NCBI GenBank assembly: GCA_031761405.1
Contig: JASEVX010000007.1
Span: forward strand, 39,363,248 to 39,427,247
Direction of reading: 5' to 3'
From: Serripes groenlandicus
Lineage: Eukaryota > Mollusca > Bivalvia > Cardiida > Cardiidae
Length of the DNA stretch: 64,000 nt
Shown piece after piece: positions 26,901 through 41,900 of this stretch. The stretch's first letter is position 1. Each line of letters starts with the position of its first letter. The position numbers and the translations under genes were made by a program. The notes beneath the pieces were generated by a model. It saw only the letters and a list, made by a program, of their open reading frames with translations, searched no databases and had not been told where the DNA came from.

Positions 26901-29900
26901 GCCAGGGGGGCGGGGTCGTTAGCCTTATATTAGCTTTAGTGAAAACTTTAAAAATCTTCTCCTTCCAAACTATTTGGCCGATTTTCAAATAATTTTGAAG
27001 AAATGTTCTTTGGGTGAGAGTCTACGAGATTCCTTGAAGCCATGGTGATTGGTCAAAAAACATGGCCACCAGGGGTGGGGCTGTTTTGAGATTTAGTTTT
27101 TGCCTAGTGGGAGTGGAGCGATTATGGCCCTCTTGGACATCTTGTTCCTTTTTCCAGTATTGTAATGTTATGATTTAGATAGTTATTTTATTTTGTTATA
27201 GTTTCATATGTCTTTAGAAATAGTCTTAATATTTGGGTGCAGGATGGAAATATGAGAAAGGACTTGGTGACAAATAAATACCCCTCCATACACTCATCAG
27301 GCCGTTAGTTTTAGTAGCAATTGTTCCTTTTGCATTTAAATGATATCCACTATCAAAGTGTCCTTATGAGAATAAAGGTAGTTGAAGTGCTTTGGGATCT
27401 TGTCATAACCCTTATCCTGCATTATCCTGAGACTTAAAGTAACTTTTATGAACATTGTAGAACTAGATCAGGTTTCACAATCATGGAGCCCAACCTTTGA
27501 CTACAATGTTCACTCATCTTATTGCAATATCTTGCCAAAACGGCTCCTTAAGTATATAAGAAAATCTTCAGAGTTCATGGTACAAGTTGCTGAATTAACC
27601 ATTTCCCACATGCAGACACATGTTGATGCATATGCAGCAGACAACTTTTGAAACTATTGTCTCAGAACTTTTCTTTTGAAACAATGTTTTTGAACTCGGT
27701 TTCAATAAAGTTTTTCCATATTTTCGCCTAGAAGTTTTTCTAGTCTTTTACTGCAGATCTGTTGTATGTGGGACAGGGTTATGCAGGATGAAGGTTTGTC
27801 CTCATTCAATCCACATGCTGTTTTTGTATGTCAATGTTGATACCCGTGATAGAGCTGTTAACAACCTTTTGCTACATGCCTATGAGCCATGTGTCAATGA
27901 AAACCAATCTTTGAGAATTTGTGACAGGTGTAGATTAAGATGTATTTACATACCCTTACATAACCCTTTCCCTCATACAACAATTCTGCAGCAGAGGACT
28001 TTGAACATATTTTGTCAAAATCTCTATAATTAAATGGATAACCTAAAATGACTAAAAGTGGAAAACATTGAGCAATTTCTTCTTTTGTCACTATGTTTTC
28101 AAAAAGCCATCTGCTACAGAGGCGTCAGAAAGCGTCTATATGAGGGAAAGGGTTAACCATCTGAACCAAGTGTCCTCTGAAATTCATTACACCTCTTGAA
28201 AGTTTAATTGACTTAACCCTTTCCCTCATACGACAATTCTGCAGCAGACGACTTTGAACGTATTTTGTCAAAACATAGAAAATCTCCATAATTGAATGGA
28301 TAACCTATGACGAAAAGTGGAAAACATTGTGTCAAAAGGAGAAATTGCACGTTTTGTGCAATTTCTTCTTTTGTCACCATGTTTTCAAAAAGCCATCTGC
28401 TGCAGAGGCGTCAGAAAGCGTCTATATGAGGGAAAGGGTTAATAGCTAACAGTGCAGATTCAGATATTGCCTCTGTGGTGTAGTGGTAGAGTGTCTAGAG
28501 AATTGTGGGGTTAGCATTAAATTACGATTGACTCGCTGGTGACAGATTGAATGTACCAGAAGTACTGGTAACTTACCCAGGAACCGTCGTGATATGACTG
28601 AATTATTGTTGAAAGAGATGTAAATTAAACAAAAGACATGCTGGATGCACTTGGTGATCTGAATCAACACTAGTTGCCAATTCCCTGCGGTTGGTTTTCC
28701 TGAAGCGCTGTTCATATAATGTTTGTATGAAACACAACAGCTTTATTCACATTATTAACTTCATGTATCGTAAATATATGCTAGTTTTAACTTTTTCCTG
28801 TATAGCCTTCCCCCCAACTTCAAAGCTTTGCAAAGGATGAGTTTTTGTGTCACCTTCCCTCGTAGGCAGACACATAGGGATCACTTCTCCATTGTCTGCC
28901 TGTCCATCACACTTTCACTTGCTGATGACTGCCTCAGTGGTGTAAGGGTAGAGCTTCATCCATGGGTGCTGGATGTCGTTAGTTCGATTCCCTGTCCAGG
29001 TCATATTAAAGACTTTAAAAATGGTAGTAATGACTGCCCTTCTCGCCGCTCACAGTTGTGGGGTAAGCAGTACGACGGACTGACTGGTGTCAGGATAAAT
29101 GGATCAGTAGTAGGGGTAACTAATCTAGGAAACACTGTGATATAAGTGAAAATTGTAGAAAGCAGCGGAAAACATCAGACATTCAATCAATTCACTTACT
29201 GATATATTGACTGGCCACATTTGTGTTCCTTCCATTTTAATCTGTCTCGATAGCTTAGTCGGTATTGACAAGGGGTTCTCAATCTGGATATCATGAGTTT
29301 GAACCCGGACCCAGCCACTGATCCTTTCCAATGATTGACAAACGTCATTGTGACCAGTGTCATTTGTGTTACATCAATGGTCTAACAATAGTCTTTAAAC
29401 AGTCTTGTGGGAAAGCATTCAGTTGCCTGGAAAGAATGTTGCGTGGAGTACTGTTGCGAGAAACACATTGTAAGGTGAACTGGCCACGTGATACAACTGA
29501 AAAACTGTTGAAATCGGCTTCCAGCTTTAACCAATCAATTGATTCTTATCCATTACCTTATAATCCATCACAGTCTCTTCCACATTGAAATATTTTAAAA
29601 ATTGAAATCTCGAAGAAATAATTGATTTTTTTTTTGACAATTTAGAGAACAGAAAATAACAATTTCTTAAACCTACAATTGCGGACAGTTTTTTTTTTTT
29701 TTTTTCTATTGGTGAAAGAGGTACTATAGTCCTGTAGTTATTGTTAAAACTTAGTTGATTTTTTTCCCCTTGTAATTTGTATATATAGACTGGTGATGTT
29801 TGCCGCACAAAGCAGGTATAGAAAATGTCACACACTTGCTTTATGGCCTAGTTTAGCAGTTCTTTGAGACTAATACCCTGTTTGCCTTCATACTCCATAG

Positions 29901-32900
29901 TGACTTTATTAGGGTTTTTAGCTTTAGCTTTGTGTGTGAGCCAGCAACTGAGAAACTTCTAAAAAATTACATACTTGCTATGGATCCTGTGCCTCAATCC
30001 AATCAGATGGTTTTCATCCCATACACTGATATAGACAACCTTTTGGAAGACTCATATGCTTACAAGTTTGCAAAACATTGTTAGGTAAAAGTTATTGCCC
30101 GACATGAGCAATTTCCCATTTTCGAACAATATTTTAAAAATGATGTCTTCAAATCGGATGACTAAGAATGGCATAATTAATATCAGGTGTAACTCTTGCT
30201 CAAATGCAAGACTTTTGAAAACATGGTGGGATAATAAAAGGACAAATTGCACATCATGAGCAATTTCTCGCTTTGCCAACATATTTTCAGCTCTATTATT
30301 TTATTCATAGAAATTCAAAGCTGTCTGCTGCATATTTGTTGTATATGGGAAATCATTAAGAATAAAAAAGGATCAAAATTCATCTCCATCTATCAGATGC
30401 CGTGATTGATCCTTGTCTACACTGATAAGCAATGTATATCCACCAAGCTTGTCATGTGCTGGTTCATCACACTTGAGTCATGCTGTATGAAAACTAACCT
30501 CCAAGGGTTTTTGAAATTAGTGACAATTATGATCAAATTGTATACTTACGAGCTATAGATAAGGTGCATATTTCACAGTTCAATTTTCTAATTTGACAAT
30601 CTAACAAATGTTAGGTACTCAAAAGTAAGACTTTTCTTTTGAATCTGTCAGTATGGTTGAGTCATAAGAGAGATTTTGATTGAAAAAAACTTGTTTACTC
30701 CTCCTTATCTAGTCCTGTGATACTTGTATTTATATGTTGCCAGGCCTTTGAAGCACTTCTCACATGTCATCTGTAAATCCGTCTGACCATCTGTTCAATT
30801 GTAATGGTTTCATTCAGTGACATATTAACAGGCAACTCATGAAGCACTCTTGCTAGTTAACCCTTTCCCACATACAGAGATCCTTCAGATGCCTCTGCAT
30901 TGTTGTATGTGGGAAAGAGTTAGGGCATAACCATTCACCAGATGTTTTCAGAAAGCTTGTTTTTATTATATAGCAATTGGGAAGATCCAGATCAGACTGC
31001 GCTGAAGCACAGACATATTTTAGACTTCTGGTTACAAATTCAAGAAGGTTATTTTTCACACAGCATGATTCTCCCTATACCTGTAATATGTTTGCCTCAT
31101 ATACATGCATGTGATGACATAATTCAATATAAGGTTGGCCCCATGAAAAATGACCACGGTGGTTTTGAAATTAATAGTAATTCCGATCAATAGAGGTCAA
31201 GATAAGGAGGGGTATACAGCTCCCTTCCCAACAATATCTCCCTTATTATCCAATCAAACCTGATGATATGTTTACTTAACCCTTTCCTGCATACGACTAT
31301 TCTGCAGCAGATGAACATATTTTGTCAAAAAATAGAAAATCTCTTTAATTGAATGGATATCCTATGACTAAAAGTGGAAAACATTGTGGCAAAAGGAGAA
31401 ATTCAAAACAAGCAATTTCTCCTTTTGCCACAATGTTTTCAGCTTTTTTCAGTAACAACATGTGAACCTTTATTTATAGTCTTTGTTTCAGTCACTTTTT
31501 GCTGAGATGGGTTCAAAGTCGTCTGCTGCAGATTTGTTGTATGTGGGAAAGGATTAAGAAAATCCGACACGTTGCTTCTCTAGAGCTTCGTATCAAAGTA
31601 TATACTGTTTCGTTGATTATTGGTGATAAACATTCTCCAGATGTTTCCAGGGTGTTAGTATGATTAGATGGCAAAAAACAGCGGGTCCTTAGTAGACTGC
31701 ATTTATGTGCAGTATAATCTGGATTTTTGCTGGGCGCAAAGTACCAAAGGTCCGTTTTCATATGACTGGGCACATGATATGAATAAGAATAATAAAAATG
31801 TAGAAAATATCAACATACTGAGTCTGAAAGTTGTATCCGTTAAACATGGTATACATTTACAGTCCTCAGAATAAATTAATTGAAAAAAATCCCATATATA
31901 AGCTGTGTTCTAGGAAAGCCAATCATAGAATGTTTGGGACTAATGTAGATTTGGCTCAACTTGGGCATTTGGCTCTAAACTGTTTGCTAGTGGTAGAGCA
32001 TCTGCTTCGAGTTTGGGAGGTCATGGGTGCGATCCCTGGTCGGTACATACCAAAGGCTTTTAAAAATGGTAGTAATGGCTTCCCCTCCTTGGCGCTCAGG
32101 TTGTGGGGTTAGCATTACAACTGACTGGCTGGTGTCCGGATAAATGGACCAACAATTACTGGTAACTTACCCAGGAAATGCTGTGATATAACTGAATTTT
32201 ATTTTAAAGTGGGGTAAAGCACCAAACAATCACTTAATCAATCTAAGCTGTTTGCAAATTAATTCTAGCGGCTTTCTAGTAACCTCTTGAAGTGAACACC
32301 ATGGATGGGTTGGCTAGTCTTTAACTACAGTTGTTATACATATGCTAAGGTTGGTTTTCCTGGAGCTAGGCTCAACAAGACAGGATAGAAAGATCTGTTT
32401 AACCCTTTCCCGCTTGCAGAGACAATATGACACATCTGCAGCAGATGGCTTAGAAATACAATGTGACAAAAGGAGAAATTGCTCATCATGAGCAAGTTCT
32501 CATTTTGCCACAAGGTATCAACTATCTATTTAATAATTGTACTTTCATTTCTATTTATTTCTATTTATTTCTCCTTAGATGTTTTCAAAGTCATTTGCTG
32601 CAGTAATGTTTTACGGGTATGTGGGAAAATATACATTCATGGCATTGATCAGCTTTTGCAAAATATATTTCCTTTTTTAGTAATTTACAATCTGTTGCTT
32701 ATCATGGACATTTACATCATTTCTACAATTCTTCAGAAGTATTGAAAATGTCAGCTTGCAGGGAAAACGCCTCATTCATTTGAATTAATATTGATCTCTA
32801 ATATATTCTAACTGAACGTTGGTATGGAAAATTCATAACTGGCTTTTTACTTTTGGACAAGTATGTTTTTGTTCCCATTTTAGACAAAGTTAAACCCTAC

Positions 32901-35900
32901 ATACAGTCATTTTTTGACGCCTTTGCAGCAGACAACTTTTGAAATCATTGATGAGCAATTTCTTTTTTCACCACAATGTTTTCAACTCAGAGATGTTCCA
33001 TATATTTGCCTAGATTTTTTCACAGTCTGCTGCTGCAGGTTTGTTGTAAGTGGGAAAGGGTTAATCTTGCAGAGCAAGCAAAGCTGATAAATTAGCTTTG
33101 CGATCTTGTTAAGGTCTGTTTACATGATATGATATTTGTTCTGCTTTTGAAATAAAAAAAAATAAAAAAAAATAAGATTCAGAAAAAAATAGTTTTATTT
33201 GAAAAAATAATGGAGTAAATGACATAGATATAGGAGAAATTCCTTGTTTAAACAAATTGTTTTATTTCTCACAATGTTTTCAAAAGTCTTCTGCTGTAAA
33301 GCTTTGCTGAAGTGGGTCAACTTTTCCATGGACGAAAAGAAACTGTTTATGATTTCCACACTTCCCTACTCAACCTTTCACCTCGCACAACCTTACAAGT
33401 TGATGTCAAAGACACAGAACAAACCTTAAAGTCTTGAACACTTTGCCACATATAGACCCATTTTGAAGCCTCTGCTGCAGACGACTTTTGAAAACAATAT
33501 AACAAAAGAAAAATTTGCTCACAGTGAGCAATTTCTCCTTTTGTCACAATGTTTTCAACTTTATTCAATAATTACATTCTCATTTACAGAGATTTGTCAT
33601 ATTTTTGTCCAGATGTATTCAAAGTTGTCTGCTGCAGATTTGTTGTATGTGGGAAAGGGTTATGCAGACGACATTTGACACCTTCTGCTGTAGACGAAAA
33701 AAAAATTTCTCCCTTCTTTCTAACAATTTTGAATTTGGCAACTTGGTATTTACTGCATACTTTAATCCTTAACCCGTTCCCTCATACGGCAATTCTTCAG
33801 CAGACAACTTTGAACGTATTTTGTCAAAAAATAGAAAATCTCCATAATTGAATGGATAACCTATGACAAAAAGTGGAAAACATTGCGGCAAAAGGAGAAA
33901 TTGCATGTTTTGTGCAATTTCTTCTTTTGTCACTATGTTTTCAAAAAGCCGTCTGCTGCAGAGGCGTCAGAAAGCATCTATATGAGGGAAAGGGTTAAAT
34001 GTTTTCAAATCAAGGGACTCAAATAATCATATCAGGTAATCAGTTAAATCCTCATAATGTGTGAACTAACATGCTGTTATTTTTATAAATGAGCAGTGCT
34101 CCAGGAAAACCAACCTTAAAATAAGTGTAACACTTCTTGAAATAGACCTGCCTGCGCAACTTTTCTAAAGTACCAAAAAAGATACAAAAGTTAATGGAAA
34201 CATTATTTTACTAATTGGCGAACAGTGCAGAGTCAGAACAGACTGGGCGGGTGCGCGGGCTGATCTAGATCTACACGGGTTGCAAAAGCCATAAGGTTGT
34301 TCTTGAAGAACACAGCTCAAATATAAAGTCCTTGACTTAATATGTCCTATGGAGTAAGAAGGGTTAACAAGTTAATAATGAGTCACAAAAAAAATAACAC
34401 TTAAAACTTTCAATTTTAAAAACTTATTTTCCCCACAATTCTTTATTTTCATTACTGTACACTTCTGGTAAAGAGGTCTGTTTTTCGAAGAAAAAAGTCA
34501 GGAAATTATGATTATGGCGTCGTCGTCTACGTCGTCACAAAACTTTTAACTAAAAAAAACTTCCAACATTTCAAATGAAACTTAGTAAACATGTTGCTAG
34601 GAACAAGACTCATGTCTACGCCAAGTCACATAACACTGACTTAAATAATTATTCGGTTATGCCCCTTTTTTGACTTAGTAAAAATCAGACAGGTGTAGGC
34701 GTTCGCTCTGCGTAGCTGTATATTAAATGTTTTCAAAGATGTCTGCTGAAGATTTGTTGTATGTGAAGAAGGGCTTAGTTCAACAATATTGTGACCCCCC
34801 TATCCTTTGTGCAAAGTTGATTAACCATTGAACTTTTTATATATGAAATCTATCGGTAGTGATATTTACACACTGTGTAGCAAACGAGTGTTTCAGCACG
34901 AGTTTGTTATTAGCCGGTAAAATCACAAGGGATAAGAATTTTTTCATGAACCCTTTTCCACATACAACAAATCTGCAACAGATGACTTTGAAAACATCTA
35001 CTCAAGATATGGAAAATGTCAAGAAATAAAGGTATAATTACTGACAAAAAGTTGAAAACATTGTGGCAAAAGGAGAAAATGCTTGTTTTGAGCAATTTTT
35101 TCTTTTGTCACAATGTTTTCAAAAGTTGTCTGCTGCAGATGCTTCAAATTGCGTCTATAAGTGAGAAAAGGGTTAAATGTTCAATGGTATATAAATTATG
35201 TGGTTCACATATGATAGATAAAAATTTCATTTCTTGTCCATGTTTATGGTTCTTAGTTTACAGAAATGTTGGAGGTAGTGAGAAATGAACATGATGTCAT
35301 TTTCTATCATCAAGTCGACTGATAACATTATTTCTCACTAGAAATTTTCTTATCTGGATTATTATAAAAATCTTCCCGGTATAGTTATGTAATATATAAT
35401 TATTATGAATTACCCGATTTTTTCACACAAATTATACCTTGTGTCGCATTTTCCACTACATTGGTGGGTATTTTCCAACAAAAAAAGTTATAGATTTGAT
35501 AAAAAATAAATGTAAAACATAATAATATAAATCTCAGGTTCAGGTTAATATTGTTGAGGTATAATATTATTGCAAGCAATATGTTTAGTTGTATAACATT
35601 AGCCGAGTTGCATGTTTGAATGGGAACTGGGATACCCTTAACCCTTTCCCTCATACAGCATTTGTGCAGCAGACGACTTTGAACATATTTTGTCAAAACA
35701 TAGAAAATCTCCATAATTGAATGGATAACCTATGACAAAAAGTGGAAAACATTGTGGCAAAAGGAGAAATTGCACGTTTTGTGCAATTTCTTCTTTTGTC
35801 ACTATGTTTTCAAAAAGCCGTCCGCTGCAGAGGCGTCAGAAAGTGTCTATATGAGGGAAAGGGTTAACAAATGTAGCATAGATTCTAAAGTGAAATAACG

Positions 35901-38900
35901 TATTTTGACCCTTCTGTCAATATTTTAAAAAGAATATTACCACAGCTCTAGATAAAGGTTGTTTTGCATGCTCTAAACTCTGTATTTAATACTAAACCAA
36001 ATGTTGTGGGTAGGTACTAAAAAGAATCCTCTCAGTGAGACGATACTTTTGAGTACCCACAACATAGGTTTAGTTGATTAATAACTGATTCACAGTTGAA
36101 AACCCCAAGTTTACTCCCCCTTATCTAGTCCTCTGTGAAACAATGAACATTTTTACATGTCAACTTTAAAATTGTGAAAATATGAAAAATAACTTTTCAG
36201 TGATAAAAACAGGGCATGGCACCAAAAACGAACAAATATTACCCTTTATATAAATATTTTCACCCAATATTTTGAATCTATGATAGTCTTGACATAGCAT
36301 AATAGGCAATAGATGCTAGGAAGAATAGGAGGTAAACCTTAACCCTTTCCCTCATACGGCAATTCTGCAGCAGACGACTTTGAACGTATTTTGTCAAAAA
36401 AATAGAAAATCTCCATAATTGAATGGATAACCTATGACAAAAAGTGGAAAATGTTGTGGCAAAAGGAGAAATTGCATGTTTTGTGCAATTTCTTCTTTTG
36501 TCACTATGTTTTCAAAAAGCTGTCTGCTGCAGAGGCGCCAGAAAGCGTCTATATGAGGGAAAGGGTTAATCGCCTTATGGTGTCTCATATGAATGTTGCT
36601 CTAGGATAATGAATCATTGGACATGTATGACCAATGTAGATCCAGATCACACAATCTGATCTGGGTTTGTTCTCTTCATTACATGAAACAGTCACAGGGC
36701 CCCCTCATGATTATTGTGATGAACGAGTAATATAGATTTGCATCGGATATGTGGATGTTCAAACAAAAACAACTTTAGGCTGTATATGTTATGACCAATT
36801 TGGAATCAAAACAGCTTGCACATCCACACAGTCTTATTTGGATCTGCACTGGTCGTGAAACACTCAAAGAAGCTCTCATGAAAATTCTGATGAATATTAA
36901 ACTATACATTTAATTCGGATATGTGGTTGTGCAAACCGATCTTTTTCTACACATGTCACAAATATCCTAAGGTTGATTCTTCTGTAACACACAGCTCTTA
37001 TCCCTTTTCTTACAACACATCTGCAGTAGACAACTTTGAAAAACACATAGGCAAAAGTATGGAGAATCTCCAGAAATGTAAGAGCAAGAATTGAATAAAG
37101 TTGAAAATATTGTGGCAAAAGGGGAATGACACTTTATGAGCAATTTGCCAATTCCTCCTATTTGCCTCAATGTTTTTGAGTCTTAGTCAGGCATCTGAAA
37201 GCATCTGCATGAGGAAAAGGGTACTGATATCTGCAAGATTGAGGGGTGAGCATTATGACTTGCTTGCTGATGTCAGGATAAATGAACCAGTAGTACTGGT
37301 AAATTACGCAGGAAAGGCTGAGATATAACTGAAAAGTTGTACAATGCCATTCAAACAAAACAACAAAATCTTATGTTATATTCTGCAGAAGGTGATAACA
37401 GACCTGCCCACAAATAATGACTACAAGTTACAGGTGGCAGGCGTGACTAGGAGTTTGTATTCGCAGGCCCACTATATAGGTGTATTCTCGGAAGAGATAC
37501 TCTTCAAACTGGAAGGTAAGTAGTCCATGACTGAAATGTTTAACCCTTTCCCTCATATAGACGCTTTCTGACGCCTCTGCAGCAGACGGCTTTTTGAAAA
37601 CATTGTAACAAAAGAAGAAATTGCACAAAACGTGCAATTTCTCCTTTTGTCACAATGTTTACCACTTTTAGTCATAGGTTATCCATTCAATTATAGAGAT
37701 TTTCCATTATTTGACAAAATATGTTCAAAGTCGTCTGCTGCAGAATTGTCGTATAAGGGAAAGGGTTAACCCTATCCCACTTACATGTACAACAAATCTC
37801 TAGAAGAAGACTTTGAAAACATCTAGGTTAAAAAAAACTCAGTATCGTTAAAATGACTGTATAATTAATGAAAAGAGTTGAAAACATTGTGGCAAACTCC
37901 ATCTGCTGCAGAGCCGTCAAAATGTAACAGTATGTGGAAAAAGGGTTAAACCATTCTCATATATAGATGACTTTTGATGCATCTTCAGCACACATCATAT
38001 TTAGCAATTTCTCACATTGCTACTATGCTCTGATCTCTGAGATTTTCCATATTTTTCCCAAGTATGTTTAAATGTTGTCTGCTGCAAATATGTTCCATAT
38101 AGGAAACGGGTAAACAATTTTCAAAAGTATGGGAAGTCCCTATAAAAGAAACTTTTATCATTTTAAAGAGTTGAAAACATTGTGACAAAACGAGAAATTG
38201 TTAATAAAGAACAATTTCTTCTTTTGTCACAATGTTTGCAAAAATTGTCTAACATGACATTGTACTTAAGTTTGCTGATATTTGTCTCGCCGCGAAAGGG
38301 AGACTGAGCTGTTGTTATCCCTTCGGCTAACGAAGTTTGCGATGGGGATATAGTAACGTCCATGTGCCGTCCGTAACAACCTTGTGACAACTCTTATACT
38401 GAACATCCTTCGACTAATCTTAACCAAACTTGGTATACAGTTAGTATATGGCAAGGTCTAGAAACTTGTTTTTTTTTCAAGGTCATAGGTTAAAGTTCAA
38501 GTTCAAAATTGGACTCACTATTTTCCCATATCAACAACCTTGTGACCACTCTACACTGAACATCCTTCGACCGATCTTAACCAAACTTGGTATACAGTTA
38601 GTATATGGCAAGGTCTAAAAGCCTATTTATTTTCATAGATTAAAGTTCAAGGTCAAAATCGGACTTTGACTATTCCATATCAACAACCTTGTGACCTCTC
38701 TACACTGAACATCCTTCGACCGATCTTTATATGGCAAGGTCTAGAAGCCTTATTATTTTAAGGTCATAGGTTAAAAGTCAAGGTCAAAATTGGACTGACT
38801 ATTTTCCCATATCAACAACCTTGTGACCACTCTTCACTGAACATCCTTCACCGATCTTAACCAAACTTGGTATACAGTTAGTTTATGGCAAGGTCTAGAA

Positions 38901-41900
38901 GCCTATTTATTTTCAAGGTCATAGGGTAAAGGTCAAGGTAAAAATTGGACATCGTCAAACATCAACGTTTAAGTTTTTGTTTGTTTTACTTTTCTCAATA
39001 AGTACTAGTCGTAGGGCTTTCAAATTTGGATCAAAGATACATCTAGTACCCTTCTTCAAATATGGTGAAAGCGGATGATGGCGAGACATTTAATTATGCG
39101 TAATGCTTGTTAATTTTCAGACCCTACAGTTATAATAAGCCCCAGCAAAGTGGAGGTTGTTCCAGCTGGTATGATTGCTGGCATTGTGCTGGCCGTGTTG
39201 ATCATCAGTGCAGTCATTTTGCTGTTTGTTTGTTATAGGTATGTATTTTTTTGACTGTTTAGTATTTACTTCTTTATTAAACTGCTGTGTATGTGATTTT
39301 AATAGTGGTCCATTTGTCACAATGTTTTAAAAAAATAAAAAAAATAAAACATCCTCACAAAAGGACTACTATAGGTTTGCACCTTGTCTGTCCATCCATC
39401 CGTCTGACCATGTATTGGCCATATCTCTTTCACCTTTTATCTGACTCGCATTTAAAGAGAAAAAAAGGGGAGTGAATAGGTCTTTGAATATAGGTGCTCC
39501 TATGAATTTAACCTTGACCTTATTATTACATGTGTTGACAAAGATCTGCCTGCATATCCATGCTAAAGGATCCAAATGGAAACCACTTCACAGAAGTTTC
39601 TTGGAACCTGATATGACTGATTGGCAAACAGTAAAGAGTCAAATCAGACTGCATGGATGTGCTGGCTGATATTGATCCACACCGATTGCAAATGCATCAC
39701 CATTGGTTTTTGCAGAGCGCCACTCTTTTGTACGTTTTTTTCTAGGTCAGTCACATGCAGAAAATACACCAGATCTCTGTACTATTTAACTGTGCCAACC
39801 AACTCCCACTCTCCACAGAGTACTGTTGTGTTCCCACCTGAAGCTGTTGGTATGTATACAATTAAATGCATCATTCAAAAAGAAATAAGCCCGTCCAATG
39901 GAAAAAATTGAACCTGTTCAAATCGTCATTTCAATTTCAAGATAAAAAAAAATAAATGACCCGGGTTCAACGGCATTTAAGTTATATCACGGCAGCCAGT
40001 TCATCAAAAATGTTTATCCTTGCTTTCTCAAATCTGTTCTTCACAGGTTACTAGCTACCTTCCAACATGGGATATTTAGCCCATTGGTGGAAGGTGAATG
40101 TTGCTTGTCACAAAAGCTCTTTTGTCAATCATTTAGAAAGGATGAGTTACTGAGTCAGGGCTTGAACTTCTGATGTGAAACCCCTCATCCTTGGTGACTG
40201 AGCTATTGCAGCTTTGGTTTTTATTTTGTGTATAGGTTATTTTTTCTCCTGAACTTTTGAAGTTTTGGCATATTCATCATTATAAGTTGGAAACTGTATT
40301 CTACAAGGGCAATAACTTTACTGTGTATTTTCCCCCTGAATTATGTCCCTTTTCTTATAAGAATTGTTTTTGGATTTAATATTTGAAAAACTGTGGCCCC
40401 CCTTTTACTTAGAATGTTGTTTAAGCTTTCTTTTCCATCCAATTTTCTATTAAACTTTACAAGTTATTGCTTTGAAACTTTGAACAGTTAGTAATTCATC
40501 ATCAGAAAGCAACTGAATACAGCAAGGGCCAAAACTCTACCATATACAATATCATTTATACAGCAAGGGCCAACACTTTATCATTTTTGAGTTTCTTATC
40601 AGATGAGTTATGTCACCCGCTTGTGGTACTCTGTTTTGTGTAAGTTTCTAGTTATCTTTTCTGATTTTTCAGTGAGGGAAAATTAGAGTGTTTTGTTTTT
40701 TGCCGAGAACAAATATGTAATGTATTCATCCAGTAATTTAATATGATGGCTTGTTATTTTACAGAGGAATCAAAGTATCGAGAAATTGACATAGCCAACT
40801 TCCTGTATCATCTGCGTCAGATGCACGCCGACAGTGACAATGGGTTTGCGATGGAGTTTGAAGATATCGGTAAAAACTCGAAAGGGGATGCCAATGGAAT
40901 GGATATTCCAGCCGAGATATCAAACAGACCTGAAAATAAAAATAAGAACAGATATGTCAATATAACTGCATGTAAGTTGAGTTTAATATTTTGATTCTTT
41001 CCCATATGGAGATGAGCAGTAGACAACTTAAAAAGCAATTTGAGCAATATCTCCTTTTGCAACATCATTTTCAACTTTATTCATTATTAAACTTTCGTCT
41101 TTAGAGATTTTCTATATTTTTGCCTGTATATATTTGTTATATGTGGGAAAGGGTTTAGCTTGCAGTGCTGTGTTCCAGGAGAGCTTATGTTGGTCCCCTG
41201 CCTTTGGTGTCAATTATGGTGTTCATTTTATTAAAAAATTGTTTAACCCTTTCCCACATACAGAACATCTGATTGTTGAGAAATATTTTGATATTGTTCA
41301 TTGTGAAGTCATTGCCAAAAGAGAAATTTGTTGTGTTGAGCAATTTTTTAATTGAAATTTGTTATGTTGAGCAATTTTTTGATTTGCAACATGGTTCTTA
41401 ACTTTATTCATTAATTAAACTTTCGTCTTTAGAGATATTCTATATTTTTGCCCGTATATATTTTTATACGCCCGTTTTATCGTATTATAGTTTTACCTGC
41501 GGCGTACGGGCGGGTTGGCGGGCGGCGTCCAGTATGTTGTCAGCTCAATAACTTTAGAAGCCTTTGTCCAATCATCACCAAATTTGGTCAGAATGTGTAT
41601 TGGGATAATATCTCGGACAAGTTCGATAACTAGCCATATCGCTTTAGTCAATCAAGAGCTATCGCCCTTTAATTATAGAAATTACCCAAAATTGGTCTTG
41701 TCAGCTCAATAACTTCATAAGCCTTTGTCTAATCATCACCAAATTTGGTCAGAATGTGTATTGGGATAATATCTCGGACAAGTTCGATAACTAGCAATAT
41801 CGCTTAAGTCAATCAAGAGTTATCACCCTTTAATTATAGAAATTACCTAAAATTGGTCTTGTCAGCTCAATAACTTAAGAAGTCTTTGTCCAATCATCAC

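Larger units (their letters stand above)
25549..37388. other. 11.8-kb intron between the two halves of FN3-4
   Basis: Phase 0 on both sides, so no exon is required inside. It holds about eight young MITE copies or fragments, many old ones, SINEs and a HINE-like relic. The stretches 27150-27590, 29600-30030, 30360-30840, 32240-32395, 34000-34460 and 36570-36980 show nothing I recognise beyond T-rich or low-complexity sequence. Confidence 0.8.
25706..38255. repeat. Old MITE copies, fifth cluster
   Basis: Copies at about 25706-25925, 25960-26110, 26655-26785, 27596-27782, 30030-30350, 30857-30932, 32398-32640, 32893-33063, 33430-33662 (well preserved), 34948-35175, 36995-37225, 37768-37950, 37950-38120 and 38120-38255. 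Confidence 0.72.

Noticed and set aside
11861..37515. Immunoglobulin or carbonic-anhydrase domain in the extracellular part
   Set aside because: All eight extracellular exons fit FN3 halves; no paired-Cys Ig pattern or His-rich carbonic-anhydrase motif is seen.
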